Assembly: GCA_963678705.1 (NCBI GenBank)
Contig: OY783212.1
Coordinates: 4,526,001 to 4,590,000, forward strand
DNA: 64,000 bases
Origin: Panorpa germanica
Taxonomy: Eukaryota; Arthropoda; Insecta; Mecoptera; Panorpidae
Direction: 5' to 3'
Part shown: in pieces, positions 13,401-26,779 of the stretch
Numbering within the stretch: the stretch's first letter is position 1
Layout: each line of letters starts with the position of its first letter
Translations under genes and position numbers: made by a program
The notes under the pieces: generated by a model
Seen by the model: only the letters and a program-made list of their open reading frames with translations
What the model was told of the DNA's origin: nothing
The model's database searches: none

Positions 13401-14241
13401 TCGGTAGTTTATACACGTCTGCAGATGTAGAAGTACCGCCGCATTTCATGGATAGCGAATTGTTTAGAAAGGAAAGCGTTACAGATAAATAATATGCGGT
13501 TTTATCACCTTCAGATTAGTGTTTTGATAAACATTAAAGTATAGCTTCATCCCATGATAAAATTGCTAACGCGAAACAAGTCGAACACTCCACTGAAAGA
13601 GTCGCCGTCGCAAGAGTCTGTTGCAGTGTGATCCTTGTTATAAATTTAGATAACTACACGTTTATATTATTTCAAAAAATTAATCTAATTTATTAAACTT
13701 TATTAAGTATTACGAATTTTACTAGACACTACAAAGACATTAACTTATTCAAATTATTATTATTAAAGGTTGTGGGAATATATATGCTTTATATGTTCAA
13801 AATTTTCATATTTTACGATCATCATTAATTTTGATATATTTTTTAAATCAGATAAAAAGGTGTCTGGTAAATCGAAAGAAGAACAAATGGCAGATAAAAA
13901 ACAGGAACTGGAAAAGCGGTTGCAGGACGTTACTGGACAATTAGGAACTGGCAAAAAGCAAACGAAAAAAGGTAATTTGTTTTAAAAAATTCATTTAAAC
14001 CATTAATTGAAATACTACATTTATTTGAATTATAATATAATACATATGTGCTTATCAATTAGTTAATTCATTGATATTAATTTATAATATATATGTTATT
14101 TTTACAGCAGACGAAGCCAGTAAAGTTGATGTAGTACCGACTGGCCGATTATCGTCTAGCAGCAGTTCTAGTGATAGTTCCATGTCCTCCAGTTCTTCAG
14201 ACAGCAGCTCCTCTGATTCATCTGATAGTGAAGCAGGTTAG
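7409..14241 (+). CDS. fs(1)h: fs(1)h short isoform (read-through of exon at 14108 into intron)
   Basis: Shares coding exons with the long form up to 14236. If the weak donor GTTAGA at 14237 is not used, translation adds one Gly and stops at TAG 14239-14241, giving about 832 aa with both bromodomains and ET but without the P-TEFb-binding tail. Drosophila fs(1)h and mammalian BRD4 make comparable short forms, so this is an expected product. The last residues are a long Ser tract with acidic residues ([10 protein letters not shown]), a likely casein kinase 2 target. The following ~6.4 kb intron would hold its 3' UTR. Confidence 0.75.
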
Positions 14242-17200
14242 ATAATAGCATAAGGAAATAAAACTTAATATATGTGAATATAAAAATTTTGAAGGAATTC
14301 TAAAAACATTCAATATTTATCGCATGTTTTATATGCTTCGGGTAGTATGCAACGGTGAAATATGACTGTAAAAATAACAATTCCTTAATAAACTATATTT
14401 TATATATAGTTGTATGTAAATTTTGATTACGTGTAGCCATTATAATTGGATATATCTTTATTTTTATAGATATATTTTCTCGATTGTTAATTTTATTTTA
14501 AAAATTAACATCAGTAGCTATGGTATTCAATATGTTATACTTTCTGTTTATTATTCTTTTTTTTTATATAAAAATGATAAATTTTTACTATTTTATTTTT
14601 TAAATTTACCTATATATATTATATATATTATTAGAATATTATGAGTGTTGAAAGCACGAAAATCTATAATTATTAAATGATTATTAAAAAAACTATGTAT
14701 ATTTAAAGTAAAATATTTGTGTAATTGTGACAAGGTAAAAATTTAAAAAGAGTAACGTTAGATGTAAAAAAAATGAAGTAATTCATAATTGTACAAAGTT
14801 CACGTATAACAATTATAGTATTCGTAAATATAGGCGTTTGAACATTTTTTTTTACTTATCCGCGTTTTTATATTATTAAGTAATAATATTTATTCAAACA
14901 TTTTACTATAATTTTGATGATTTTAAAACAAGTGATTTATTGATATATTATAATCGGTTATGCAAATCATGAACGCCGCGCCGCGATTTATATAATGTCA
15001 CTGCCATAAATACAAAAATATGTTTTAAGATATTAAGTGACAACGTTAATTTCAACTGCTACAGATAGTCGAGATAAGCACTGTGTGCTTCATAAAAAAT
15101 ATTAAGTGTTCAATTTCTAATTACTCCTAGATTTGCGTTGAGTACCACCGAATTTATTATAATTAATATAACGGAACAACTTCTCGAATAAATTAAAAAA
15201 ATAATTTCGTCGTATTTATTTTTTATAATATATAACGTAATACGCGAATCTCCCTTCATTTTCTATTCTTATTATTATCTAAATCTAAACGTATAAATTT
15301 AAGATGATGATCAATTCATTTTACGTTCCATCAGGAAGAAATTCTTTACAAGAAAAATGCCTTTTGTTAAGAGATATTCTATTATGGGCAGACATTGTTT
15401 TTTCATAATGAAACCGATTTTGAAATTCATAAATTCACATGAACGTGCCATTCTTTTATTATCATCCAAATTTCGTTTATTAAACAAGACTGCATTATTA
15501 ATATTATATATTAGTTTTTTATGAATTTTTCATATCATATTTTTTTAAAAACGTGTATTGGTTTTATTTTTTTTCGAATTTTTATAAAGTTTTTTAAAAA
15601 ATAATATGAATTATTATTTCAAAACGTCATACAATACATAATGGTATACATTTATAAACTTCGTAGGGTAATTTGTCAATTTTAATTGATTCAACTGATC
15701 GTTTCGTGTATTATCTCTATTGCACTGATATGTAATTATTTGACAATTTCAACTTAAAGAATGTTTACCACAAGGCGTTAAACAAATAACTATCTTGAAT
15801 CTTGCCAGCGTAAAGCAAGTACAATAGAAAAATTATTTGATATAATAATTAATAAAATGTGTATGTATGTTCCATAAATTATCGCTAATGGGTGTTATCT
15901 TTCATTGAGTGATATTATTTTTATGGTTTACATATTACTTGTACATCCAAAAATAATAAATTAATACCAGTTACCACCCATAGTTACTAAAAATCAAGCG
16001 TTTGCTAAAAATTCGTATAAAAATATTTTGCTGTTTGTAATTCTAGAGTAAAATTAGCATTTATATTTAAAAAAATCTAGTTTGTTTTACTTTTAGAACT
16101 GTGATTATTTGTAAAGTTTAATCGTTATATTTGTTTGGTTATGGTCGGATCTGATATATTTAACTAGCGTTTATGGGTTATTTATATAATATACAAGAAT
16201 TAAATACCGAATTAAAAGAATATTTAGAATAGGACATTTTTTAATTTCAAATAAATGAAAATTAGAATCAGTATCATTTTTTTAAAGTTGTACGATTCAA
16301 TACTTTCTGTATATAGAACATGAGACAAGTTGACTGCCATTTAATAATATGCATTTTTAAAACCATAAGTTCTACAAGACGTTAATTTACATAGTTCACT
16401 CAAATTCAGTATATGATAAAATATTATTTGACAAATCTGGCTACTTCTAAAGTCTCGATAATACTAGAATTTATTAAATTGAAAACCATAAGTTGCTTAT
16501 CTTATAAACTTCAGTTCTTTTGTGGAGGTAATAATTTTGAAGCGCAATTAAAAGAAGACAAAAGATAATCCGAATTGTTACTCACCACATCAAACGCACA
16601 TAAACAATATGCGTACTCTCTCACCATGGAAGCATACAGAGAGAATATATTAATATTCAATATAGCTAGTATTGTTATACGACAAAGACAAGTAAAGGCA
16701 GATGCTAATTGTTTTGAAAACTGCTATAGAAACGTTTACACATAAGGATAAAGAAAATTCATATTATTAAATGGGGGCTATCTTTAACGTCTGGAAACAA
16801 AAAGTATTCGTATAATCTTCAAAATTTGTATATACCTAATTATCTAATTTCCATTATATTCTAAGAAAAAAATATTATTCTTAAATACTTTCTGGATCAC
16901 CGTTCATATATATTTATATATACTGCATATAAATATGTAAAATATTTCCATGTGAAGATTTAAAATCGTGTTTGAAGATTAATTTTTGTATGTATGGGAT
17001 ACGTTATTAGAACTATGAATGTGAATTTATCGCACCCGAAATGTGTTTCGACTTAAACTTAACTGCCATAACAAATATATCGAATAGGCTGTCATGTTTA
17101 ATTATTTATTTCATTTAATAAAAGTATTCAAATATTTATGCCGTCGAGTGCAAATGTGAGGGGCAGCCATCTTGGATGTATTAAATTTACAACAAAACTA

Positions 17201-20200
17201 AATTTGGTGATAAAAAGTAATATCTACTACAATCGTGTTGTCGACTGATAGCAACAGAACACGACTTTCATTTTCTTAATTCTTTTTTTTTATTCTTCAT
17301 ACAAAACATACCAGATCATTTTTTAATATACCGTAAAATTTTTAGTGGATTTTTAGGATGTAATTATTAGTGTTGCTAAGTTAAAATTCTAAGCAACTTT
17401 TTGTACCCGTCTCGAAATAATTTATATAGAAAGGAGCTGGAAATCGTGATGTAATTAATGCGCGACTTGGTCGTATTTTATTCGCGACCGCGATGTGACT
17501 GTTAGGCTTTATGCAGACAATGTGTTATGGTGTACTGTATTTAAAAATAATTGAATTTCTCAAACATCATGCATGAAATCACCAAAAATCGATTATAATA
17601 TAATTTTTTTACTTTTTTAAATAGACAATACATGAAATTATTTTTTTATAATACAAATTTAGATTTGGGGTAAATTTTATTTATTTATTATTTTTTTTTT
17701 TTTTCTAAAGAAGGTTTCTTTACATGTTTGTTAAATTAAGAACACTAAGTCATGCTGTCCCTCCATACACATTGTTTGCACTCTGCGACACGTTCAATTA
17801 ACATTAAACAAATTTAGAATAAACAAAACATTCGATATATTTCTGTTTCCTGTTTTGTAAATCTTATTATTTTTATACTTAAACTATTATGTTAATATCA
17901 ATTTTTACTACAAAATATTTTCTCATTTGCGATTTAAAATAAATAATGTTACAAGTCAATTTTTGTAGTTAAAGTAATTTTACCTATTAGAAACCTATAT
18001 TAGGTATTAACGATTTTGTATGTATAAAATACTTGTATTATTAATTGTAGATTTGTTTCTAATATGAGATAAATATATGTTAAAACCCGCTCTATTTTAA
18101 TGCCAAAACTTCTGAAAAAAAAGTATTTAAAAACAGAATTATAACCTGTCAATATAATTTCATTGGTAACGTGGTCCAAATGAAATATAAAGGTATAATG
18201 TTTTTCAGTATTTGATTATGACTGACACGACTTCAGCTCCTTTTTAATATGAAAGTTTTCTAAAACACACCAGAAAAGCAATGAAAAATGTACGCTACAA
18301 CTTGAAATATAATTTAATGCAGCAGATACATGTTCCGACTTAAATTTCTTCAAATTTCGTGCTGATTGAAAATGGAACACATATTATTTGCGGCATAATG
18401 AGGAATAGATATTTTTCTATTGTTCAATTTTCTTTTTTCATGTCTATATCTCATTAAAAGCACTTGTATAAAAGTAAGAATTTATTATAATAGTTAATAA
18501 GAATTAAAAAATCCATGAACAAAAAAATTATATAAATATGCAAATTGCATTTTCATTTTTTTTATTATATGAATATTATTAGATAAAACTAAAGTTGTAA
18601 TACACAGTGATCTAAGAATAAATATAATATTAAAGCTATAAAATATATAACTGAGTTGTTATTTCCTATTAAAAAATGATCTGATGAGTAGATGAATACA
18701 TTTAATTAATCAATTAATTTGATATTTAGGTTACAATATTTAGTTCACTTAATTTGTTTAAAAGAAATGGCTGCTTCTCCATAATTTGAATATTTGTAAG
18801 TATTTTTTTTATTATTGATTGAATTATAATTAGGTTAATAGAAATTTTAATCATGAAATGCATGCAGTAAACAGATAAAAACGATCTTTGAATAATATGA
18901 ACATTTAAATTGTTGGCATAAATAACCGATTTAATAATAATAATAACCGATTAATAATAATTTGTTAGAAATAGAAACAAAACTGACTTGTTTTAATATG
19001 GTTTACAAATAAAGTTTCTAAGAAAGGCGTGATTCTAGTTTTGAGTGATGTTTCTATCAAAGTTTTACGGAGAGAAACATTTTTTATACAAAATAAATAT
19101 TATACATTGGTATTGCTATTTAAACAATCGAGAAACGTATCAATTTTATAATAAAGTAGGCTCTTCATCACGAGTTCTACGAATAGAAATTCTACAACAC
19201 ACCATAAATGTTACTGCAACTGTGTTTATCAAAAGCAGCGTAATCTATAATAAAATACATAGGAACCATATTTATATTAATCGACTATCGTTCTTGTAAT
19301 ACTCACACTCAATTTATTATTCACACTCAATTAAAAAAAAAATTTATGTTGGTGTGGCTCTAATGGGATCATCCATTATTATTTTTATCTGTACCGATGT
19401 CTATTTTGTCATATGTACATATATTTAAAAGTTTTTGCTATAACGTGATTTTATATTACTTGTAAAATATTAATCGCGTTTTATTTTAAAGAAGCTATGT
19501 GTACAACTTCGTCATTTTTACAATATATTTATAGAGTTTTTAACATTTGATTTCAATAATTAGACTTGAGAATATGCAAAATATAAATAGCTTCTTCAGA
19601 TATAATCGTCATTTTTTTGAAATACGAAACCGAACATTTTTATAGTTGGGAAAAAAAGACAATTACTTTTAAACGCAACGTAAACAAATTAAATGACATA
19701 AACATTTTTTTCTTCAATTTTTAACGGATGTTTGGTACTGGGGAAGAGCCCCAGTTCGTACAACATAGTTTTAAGAATCACAGAAAAAATTGACAGACAT
19801 AGCAATATCAACTAAGCGTCATATCATATTAGTAAAAAAACTAAGGGGCAACTGCTTATAACTTGATGTTATTTGCAACTTCGATTAATACCAAAACAGC
19901 ATTTTTATTTGAAAAATATATTAAAAAAGTCAGTTCTTTCAACGACGGAACTAACTTCACGCAAAGTAGTGACTGAATTTGTGGGTCACATTGCGTCTAA
20001 AATGTTATTATTATTCGCAATTATTAAAAAAATAGGTTTTTTTATCATAGTACATTCCTGTGGCACCAAATTGTACATACGTCAGCAAAAATCGATTATT
20101 TGGCTATTTAAATAAAATTTAGATTTTCATTTATGTTATTCGAGGTTTACAATTAAATTTGAGATGGATAATTATACGTTTACTGAAAGTTGGATACTGT

Positions 20201-22826
20201 CACTTCTTATTAATGAGTTATTTTATATGTATGTTAATTAAATTGAGGGTTGATTTTGTTCTAATTCGTTAAATGTAATATTATGTTTAAACATTTTATT
20301 GGTTCTGTAATGAAATAATAAAATGAATGCATGCGATCAGAAAACATTAGATTTTTATTAATAAGTTATTTTTATATAAAAAGATAACACTGATTTAATC
20401 TTTTTTAAAAATGTATTGAATTTTTTCTTACGTTACGAAACGTAAATATGGATATCATATAATCTTTGTAAAATGGTGACGGTTCGGTTACATCCGTTAT
20501 ACTTAAGTTAATGAAAATTGATAGTGTCCAATTGCGTTTCTTAATATTGTTATGTTTTTATTACATTTGTGTATTTTAAATGTATTTTTACACACGTGCA
20601 ACGATCTTTACAGGTTCTGGACGTCCACCTAGGAAAAAGACTAAAAAAGTAGGAGCATCACCTGCAATATCTGTGGTAAATATACATATTTTTAAAAACT
20701 TTAAATTATCAATATCTAAATGTTTATTTGAAATGTTAAATATATTCGTGGTGAATCTTATTTCAAGATGAAATTTTCAGAAAACACCAGCCGCAACCGT
20801 CCCCATGGTACTGCCTAAAACGTCTATACCAGTGACTACAACTTCTATTACTTCGGCACCACCTGTATCCGTTACAACTACTCCAGTTGTGAGTATTCCT
20901 TCCAATAAATCCTTGAATCCAGTAACCACAGCTCAGGTGTTAGTGCCGCCTAATAATACTGCAGTAACATCTTGTACGAATTTGAATAATAATAATAATA
21001 ATAATAGAGTTTCTAAACAAACTCAACTACAAACAAATAATACTACTATAGACCCACCTACAATAACTACTCCAGTCACCACGCAAGCTGTTGGCAATAT
21101 GCAACAGCCAAATCTACCGTCAGATATTAAACCCCCCACTCCATTACAGACTTCCCATTCGAATTCTTTGGTCCCACCTACAATGCCAATTGCACCAATG
21201 CATCAACAATTGGGAATAAATTCGCTTAATAATCCTTTAATTCCCAATACGATGGCAATTACTACTCAAAGACCTCCTAGTGTGGGAAATAACCAGAACC
21301 ATATTCCAAAAGTTCTCTCACCTCGAAGTCAATACGTCGATCCTTTGGAACAATCATTAGCCAGTTTAGAACAGAGCCTACATAAGAGTGAAATGCAACC
21401 AACTACAATTTCTCATATGATGAGCCAGATGCCTGGATTAACGCATAGCATGCTTCCGGATATGAACATGGACATCAAGGCATCTAATATGATGCCGAAC
21501 TTAATGAGCGGACATAATACAGTAATGCAACAACTTGGACTTGGAGATATGGAAATACCCACCATTAAAACAGATGTGTCACATACAGGATTTTTATCGC
21601 ACACTGGAAATAATGGATTCGGTATGGTAAAATCAGATATGGATATAACAATGAATAACGGTATTGGGTTAGGTTTAGGAACAATGAATATGCATCAGAC
21701 AGTAACGTCAATATTTGATCCAATACATATACAAAACCAACATATAGGAAACCAACAGCCTATGAACCAACATATTCCAACAAAGAAAGAAGAAAAAATT
21801 CCAATGTTAACACCAAAACCGATCGAAGAACTTATCGGAATTCCTCCTAGTTTGACTGGTATGATGCAGGATAAAAAAATGACTCCTCCAGAACAAAAGA
21901 ATGCAGTTGCCAATTTTGCACAAGCCTTTAAACCCAAACAGGAACAAAACATAAGAAATGCAAGTTCTTGGTCTTCATTAGCACAGGCGGGTTCTCCACA
22001 AGGATCTAATTCACAGGGAATTAGTAATTCAACTAATTCTAATAACACTAAACAAAAACCCACAATGGATACATTCCAGGCTTTTAAAAATAAAGCCAAA
22101 GAAAAATTAGACAGGCAGAGAGCATTACAACAACAAGAACAGAGAAAGAATCAGAAAGAACAAGCTGAACGTGAACGTCAAAGACAAGAGAGTGAGCGCC
22201 GTAGAGAGAAGGATGGGGACCCTCAAATACTAGACAAATCCAGGTTAGTAGTAGTGCAATTTTAAGAATTTAGTTTTATAAATTGTATCAATAAAATTGA
22301 ATGAAATGAAAGGAATACAATTTATTCTTTGTCAACAGGAAATCAATAGGAGTACTTGATGGACCATCTATCCCAAGTCGTATGGAAGATATTCGAAATT
22401 CACCTCAAGGTGTAGTACGAGGCTCACCAAGTGCACCATCACCACACGTCGGAAACAAAGATGTTGCGATAGGTGCTACTGGACCTGGAGCTTCAGAAAG
22501 GGATCGAGCAAAAGAACGGGAGCAAGCCAAGCGACGGAGAGAAGCGGTGAGTATTCATTTTAATATGTTTTTAATGTATTCTATTTAGGGTGGAGTAGAG
22601 AAAGGATACAAAATCAAACAATCAAATTTGTACAAAGGTCGTCCGTACATTTTAGAATTTATTTAATCTGTAAATTATAAAAGTATAATTGTTGTACCCT
22701 TAAAATATAAGAATTGTATTCCCCTTAAGTTAATTGTAAATTTTTTCTTTTTATTAACAGCTGGCAAATCAAATTGACATGAACATGCAGAGCGACTTGA
22801 TGGCTGCCTTTGAAGAATCATTGTAA
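7409..22826 (+). CDS. fs(1)h: fs(1)h, BET double-bromodomain protein, long isoform (BRD4-like)
   Basis: Coding exons: 7409-7624, 7725-7919, 7993-8194, 8278-8370, 8458-8690, 8768-8953, 9231-9478, 9570-9729, 10123-10297, 10424-10585, 10768-10971, 11092-11262, 13852-13971, 14108-14236, 20614-20675, 20781-22243, 22339-22546, 22761-22826; about 1430 aa, phases close. Reads acetyl-lysine on histones and recruits P-TEFb to promoters. Bromodomain 1 (about residues 36-140) has the shelf [10 protein letters not shown] and the acetyl-lysine-binding Asn in [12 protein letters not shown]. Bromodomain 2 (about 345-460) has [10 protein letters not shown] and [12 protein letters not shown]. Then an acidic Ser-rich patch, a Lys-rich basic stretch, the ET domain (about 672-745, from [19 protein letters not shown]), the conserved [16 protein letters not shown] segment and a Ser tract. 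The long tail is Pro/Thr/Gln/Met-rich with an Arg/Glu coiled stretch and ends in the P-TEFb-interacting motif [16 protein letters not shown] 7409 lies 15 bases after an acceptor. Confidence 0.96.
9887..9934. repeat. near-perfect 19-bp-arm hairpin in fs(1)h intron
   Basis: Arms 9887-9905 and 9916-9934 are reverse complements with two mismatches (CTCGACTTATGAC on the left, GTCATAAGTCGAG on the right) around a 10-nt loop. It sits in the ~390-bp intron between the exons ending 9729 and starting 10123. Compositionally unlike the surrounding intron; probably a short mobile-element relic or a structured RNA. Confidence 0.65.
12479..13570. repeat. cluster of diverged inverted repeats in fs(1)h intron
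   Basis: Within the 2.6-kb intron 11263-13851: a hairpin with arms 12481-12504 / 12586-12610; a 46-bp-arm inverted repeat at 13165-13210 / 13343-13388 sharing the core CATGATAAAG; a third related copy near 13525-13568; and a copy at about 12801-12874 that matches the reverse complement of 13160-13240 including TATAATCGA and AGTAGGGT. The units recur in both orientations. No coding potential. Confidence 0.6.
14242..20613 (+). other. fs(1)h: large fs(1)h intron / probable 3' UTR of the short isoform
   Basis: No coding exon recognised in 6.4 kb. The 5' part probably serves as the 3' UTR of the short isoform; AATAAA signals are abundant from about 14255 on, so the cleavage site cannot be chosen by eye. 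Content is AT-rich with poly-T runs (for example near 17690-17703). One YY1-like GCAGCCATCTTGG lies near 17163. Confidence 0.5.
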
Positions 22827-25232
22827 ATAATGTAACGACAAATAATATTTCTTCTAGTGCAGTTTGTTTTAAACTCCATTGCTATTTTGATGGACAACAA
22901 TATTGAACAATGACGGCATTCAAATTACTTATAGACTCATTATGTCACTAAAAGTGTTAATTCTTCGGAAGAGCTCTTAGCCGTAAAATACATTATTATG
23001 TATTAAATAGATAGAATACAATATGTAAAATGTTGTAAAACACATATAATTTATTAATTATGCAAATTCTAATAGATATGTTACGTATTCGCCATTTTTG
23101 TGCCGTGACAAAAAAAGAGAAGAAACTGTATAAACCGTAAATATAGTTTAATCTGTGCTATTATCTGATGTACACATATATCATTAAGTTAGTATACCTT
23201 CAACAAGAATTATTCATCGTGTGTGAGTTAACAAGTTTATGTTATAGTAACTTTGTGTTTAGAATTGCTTATATTTTTAAATATTTTTTTACAAAGCATT
23301 TTTTTTTTTTCAATAATTCTTTTTCATGTGTGGATATATGTGTAAGTTTATTAGGGTCATAATTCGGACCATTTGTAAATTTATGTATTTATATAATCAT
23401 GAAATATGAAATTTTTTTAAATTTAAATAATACTAATCAAGACATGTATTAATTACTCTTAGTAAATAACTAATACTAATCAAAAAAATATTAGTTACGA
23501 GGCTATTGAAATACATTATATAAATTATTATTATTTTACATTATCTAAATCATGTTCACAATTCATAAAAACTATTATCGTGTTGACAAAGTTATAATTT
23601 TTGTACATAAATAATTTAAAGAAATATATAAATAATAATGAAAAAAACTTAGAATAATGAAATTAAACTTAGGATTCATACTGTATAAATTATTTAATAA
23701 TATAAAAATATATATGTATATATAAATAATTGAAATAGATTTTTTATTAATGTTAGGGACAATCATTGATACCCAAATATAATATATTTGTAGGAAATGT
23801 GCTGTGTTGAGGTTATCAAATAATTTTACATTAAAATTCAATTTAATAATTTATTTTAATTTATGAATAGTGTAATTTATATAAAATTAGTTCAAAAATA
23901 TATAATTTTTTAATATAACACGCATTTTAGTTTTCTCCCAAATCTTAGTAACAACAAAATTATGATTCCAATCAATTTTAATAAGTATTATTCTTCTATT
24001 GTATTGGATTTGTGACAAATGTTCTTAACAATAAAAATCTTTCTGTAAACTAGATTAGAATCGGTTTTTAATAAAATTTATTTTAGAAAATATAGACATT
24101 TCTTTATTTAATTTATCTAATTACCTTTATTTCCCACTTCTATTTCACTTTTGTAACATTTAAAAATAATATATAAAGCAGTTCAGATGCAATATGTGGG
24201 AATGATTTATTTGATAATTTCAGCACATTCCAATTTATTTGATATTTACAAATAATACAGATTTAATAAAATTGCAGTAAATAACGTTTTCTGTTTTTGT
24301 TAAAGAATGTTATTTGATATATGTCATACTTGCGCGTTGTGAATATTTCTAGTTACGTTATAAATGTTAACCATAATAGTAAGAATTAATATGCTAAGAA
24401 ATAAGAAATAATGATAGTTTTAATAGTTAAACTTTAGATATATTCGTATTATCTATTTCAATAATATTCATATTTTAAAAAATATGCATATGTTATAATG
24501 ATATATTTCTTCTTGATTTAAATAATTTTGATTAGTTTATTTATTTATTAAGAATTTTAGCATATAATGCTAAATTTGTAATTTGATATTAATATGATAA
24601 TAATTTATCGTGAATATAAAATAGGGGAGTATGGAACAGTCCAGAAATAAATTAAGAAAATAAGATTCATGAATTATGGTATGATAAAATGATTGCACTC
24701 TCTAAATAATTGTAATGAAATATTAAATCGTATCATAATCACGAATTGCCAGTTTTTAAAAATAGGATAATTTAAACATGGTAAAAAATGCCGTTATTGA
24801 AGATTTGCATCAACCGAAAAATACATAATGGTCTTTTCTGGAAAAATTAGTTTCTCTTAATATATTTAAAAAAATGTCTTAGTTTAAGCGTTAAACATGT
24901 AATAGTAGTAGGTTTTGGGTTAGATAGATAATATATTTAAATATAGATCAAGTTTCAAGTTTGACAGAACTACTTTCATAGGCAAATAAATGTGAAACTG
25001 ATTTTTTACTCCCCCGTTTACTTTTACTTGGTTACTCTCCATAAACCGTCAAGCTGTATAAAAGTTCGAGTATATCGAGTATTTGCTTAAGTGGAAATTT
25101 ACTCCACTGTACTGTTCAATCAACAAGAATTGAAAAAAAAATTCTTGGAGCTACTTTTTTTTCTAACTAGAAGAGACAATATTTTTTCAGTGCTATAAGC
25201 ACAGATGGTATTATAAATTTATTAAACATTCA

Positions 25233-25520
25233 CCCACTAAACACAGTTATGTATATGTAAGTTTTATTTCACATAAAAGCGATTATCTTTTACGTAACAT
25301 TTCTTACGATGATATAATGTAAGATTATATAACAAAAGTTATCTTCGACATAAATATGTGTTCTAAAATTAATAAAACTTTTTATTATTGGTAAATGATT
25401 TTGTATGTCTTGAATTCATTTAATGATCACTGTAACAAAATTATGTTACACTACTTAAGTAAATAATAATACGTAACATTAGGTAAAATATAATACATTG
25501 TACGTTTTGTGTTTAGTGGG
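25233..25520. mobile_element. candidate MITE with 13-bp terminal inverted repeats
   Basis: The left end reads CCCACTAAACACA and the right end is its reverse complement TGTGTTTAGTGGG, 288 bp overall. The interior is AT-rich with no open frame. I find no convincing target duplication in the flanks, so assignment to a superfamily is open. Confidence 0.4.
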
Positions 25521-26697
25521 AAAGAATTAATACATATTATATTGGGAATGAATCAGCATGTACTCTTCCTATAATTGTCCATATTGAGACAGACAATTTA
25601 GATCCTAAATAGATCTAAGCTATAAACAAGGAGAATCGAATGCTCTGATCTTGCTACCTTGACTATTTTCTGTTTCGGTGTGACTGTTAATAAACTACAA
25701 GTAAAAATATATATCCTGTCTTGTATATATACAGGAAAACATGAGGCACTATATCTATCAGGGCTAAATTCGAAAAGTCATCCAATTCTATTACATACAG
25801 TTAATTTTACTTACCGGTAAATGACCTTCCTCTTTTTTATCTCACGTCGAATTCAATTATATCCAGTCACAATTTACAAAGTTGCAGGTAAACTAAATTT
25901 ATAAGCCCTATATATATATATATACTATTATTCTATCATATAAATATTCTGGGTTGAAAATTGTAGATTATTATATTATTGGTTTGTGAGCTGAAAAAAT
26001 AAGAAGCAATTTTTTTTAGTTGGCTAACCCACAATAATTATGTATTTAAATATATGACTTAACTATTACGGATATTGTTTTAATATCTAAATTTAGCGGT
26101 TTTCAACAATTTTCTATAATTAATTTATTTAAATGACGAAGAGAGCTTTATAAAAAAAATAAACAAAAATTATATAACGTAGTTTTAATAAAAAATGTAT
26201 AATATTTTAAAATAATTTAATATTACAGATCTCAGGTATATTTTTAAATTTTCTGTTAAATTAATTCTTACGAGATAAAATCTGCTAAAATAAATATATA
26301 GTTTTTTAGAGAAAACTGTCATAACGCACTTTTTATACTTTGTAAAATTATATAATTTTAAGTACAGAAAAATTTAATAAATAATGTAAACTTTAAAAAT
26401 ATAAATTTTAAGTTTTGTAGTTACATTTATTTGTTTAAAATAAAAATAATATTCAGACAGATTAAAAGTTTCAAAATCTTATAATTTACAATGTTTCTAT
26501 TTTTATACGTTATCAAATTTACTAATAATTTATTACTAACTTTTACCTTACATTATTTGTTTTGTCAATCACTTATCTATTTCACATAACAAAAATATTG
26601 TGAGAATGAAAATGTAAATTTTATATATTAATTTTAAATCTTATGATTGACACAATTAGGGAAAATAAAAGTGTATAAATAAATTCTAGTTTCTAGT

Positions 26698-26716
26698 TAT
26701 ATATATATATTTATGT

Positions 26717-26775
<59 letters not shown>
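26698..26775. repeat. (TA)n microsatellite
   Basis: A long run of TA dinucleotides, uninterrupted from about 26721 to 26775, preceded by shorter imperfect TA tracts. Likely length-polymorphic. Confidence 0.95.

Positions 26776-26779
<4 letters not shown>

Noticed and set aside
12181-13954. Possible extra fs(1)h exons within the 11263-13851 intron
   Set aside because: No candidate exon keeps phase between RKKSRKPY and the conserved [12 protein letters not shown] segment; direct joining of 11262 to 13852 is in frame.
14423-14644. 73-codon Phe/Tyr/Ile-rich frame in the fs(1)h intron
   Set aside because: Low-complexity AT-rich translation typical of random open frames; no supporting signal.
21695-22099. 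134-codon minus-strand frame
   Set aside because: Antisense to the large fs(1)h exon 20781-22243, whose forward frame is well supported by splicing and the conserved C-terminus.
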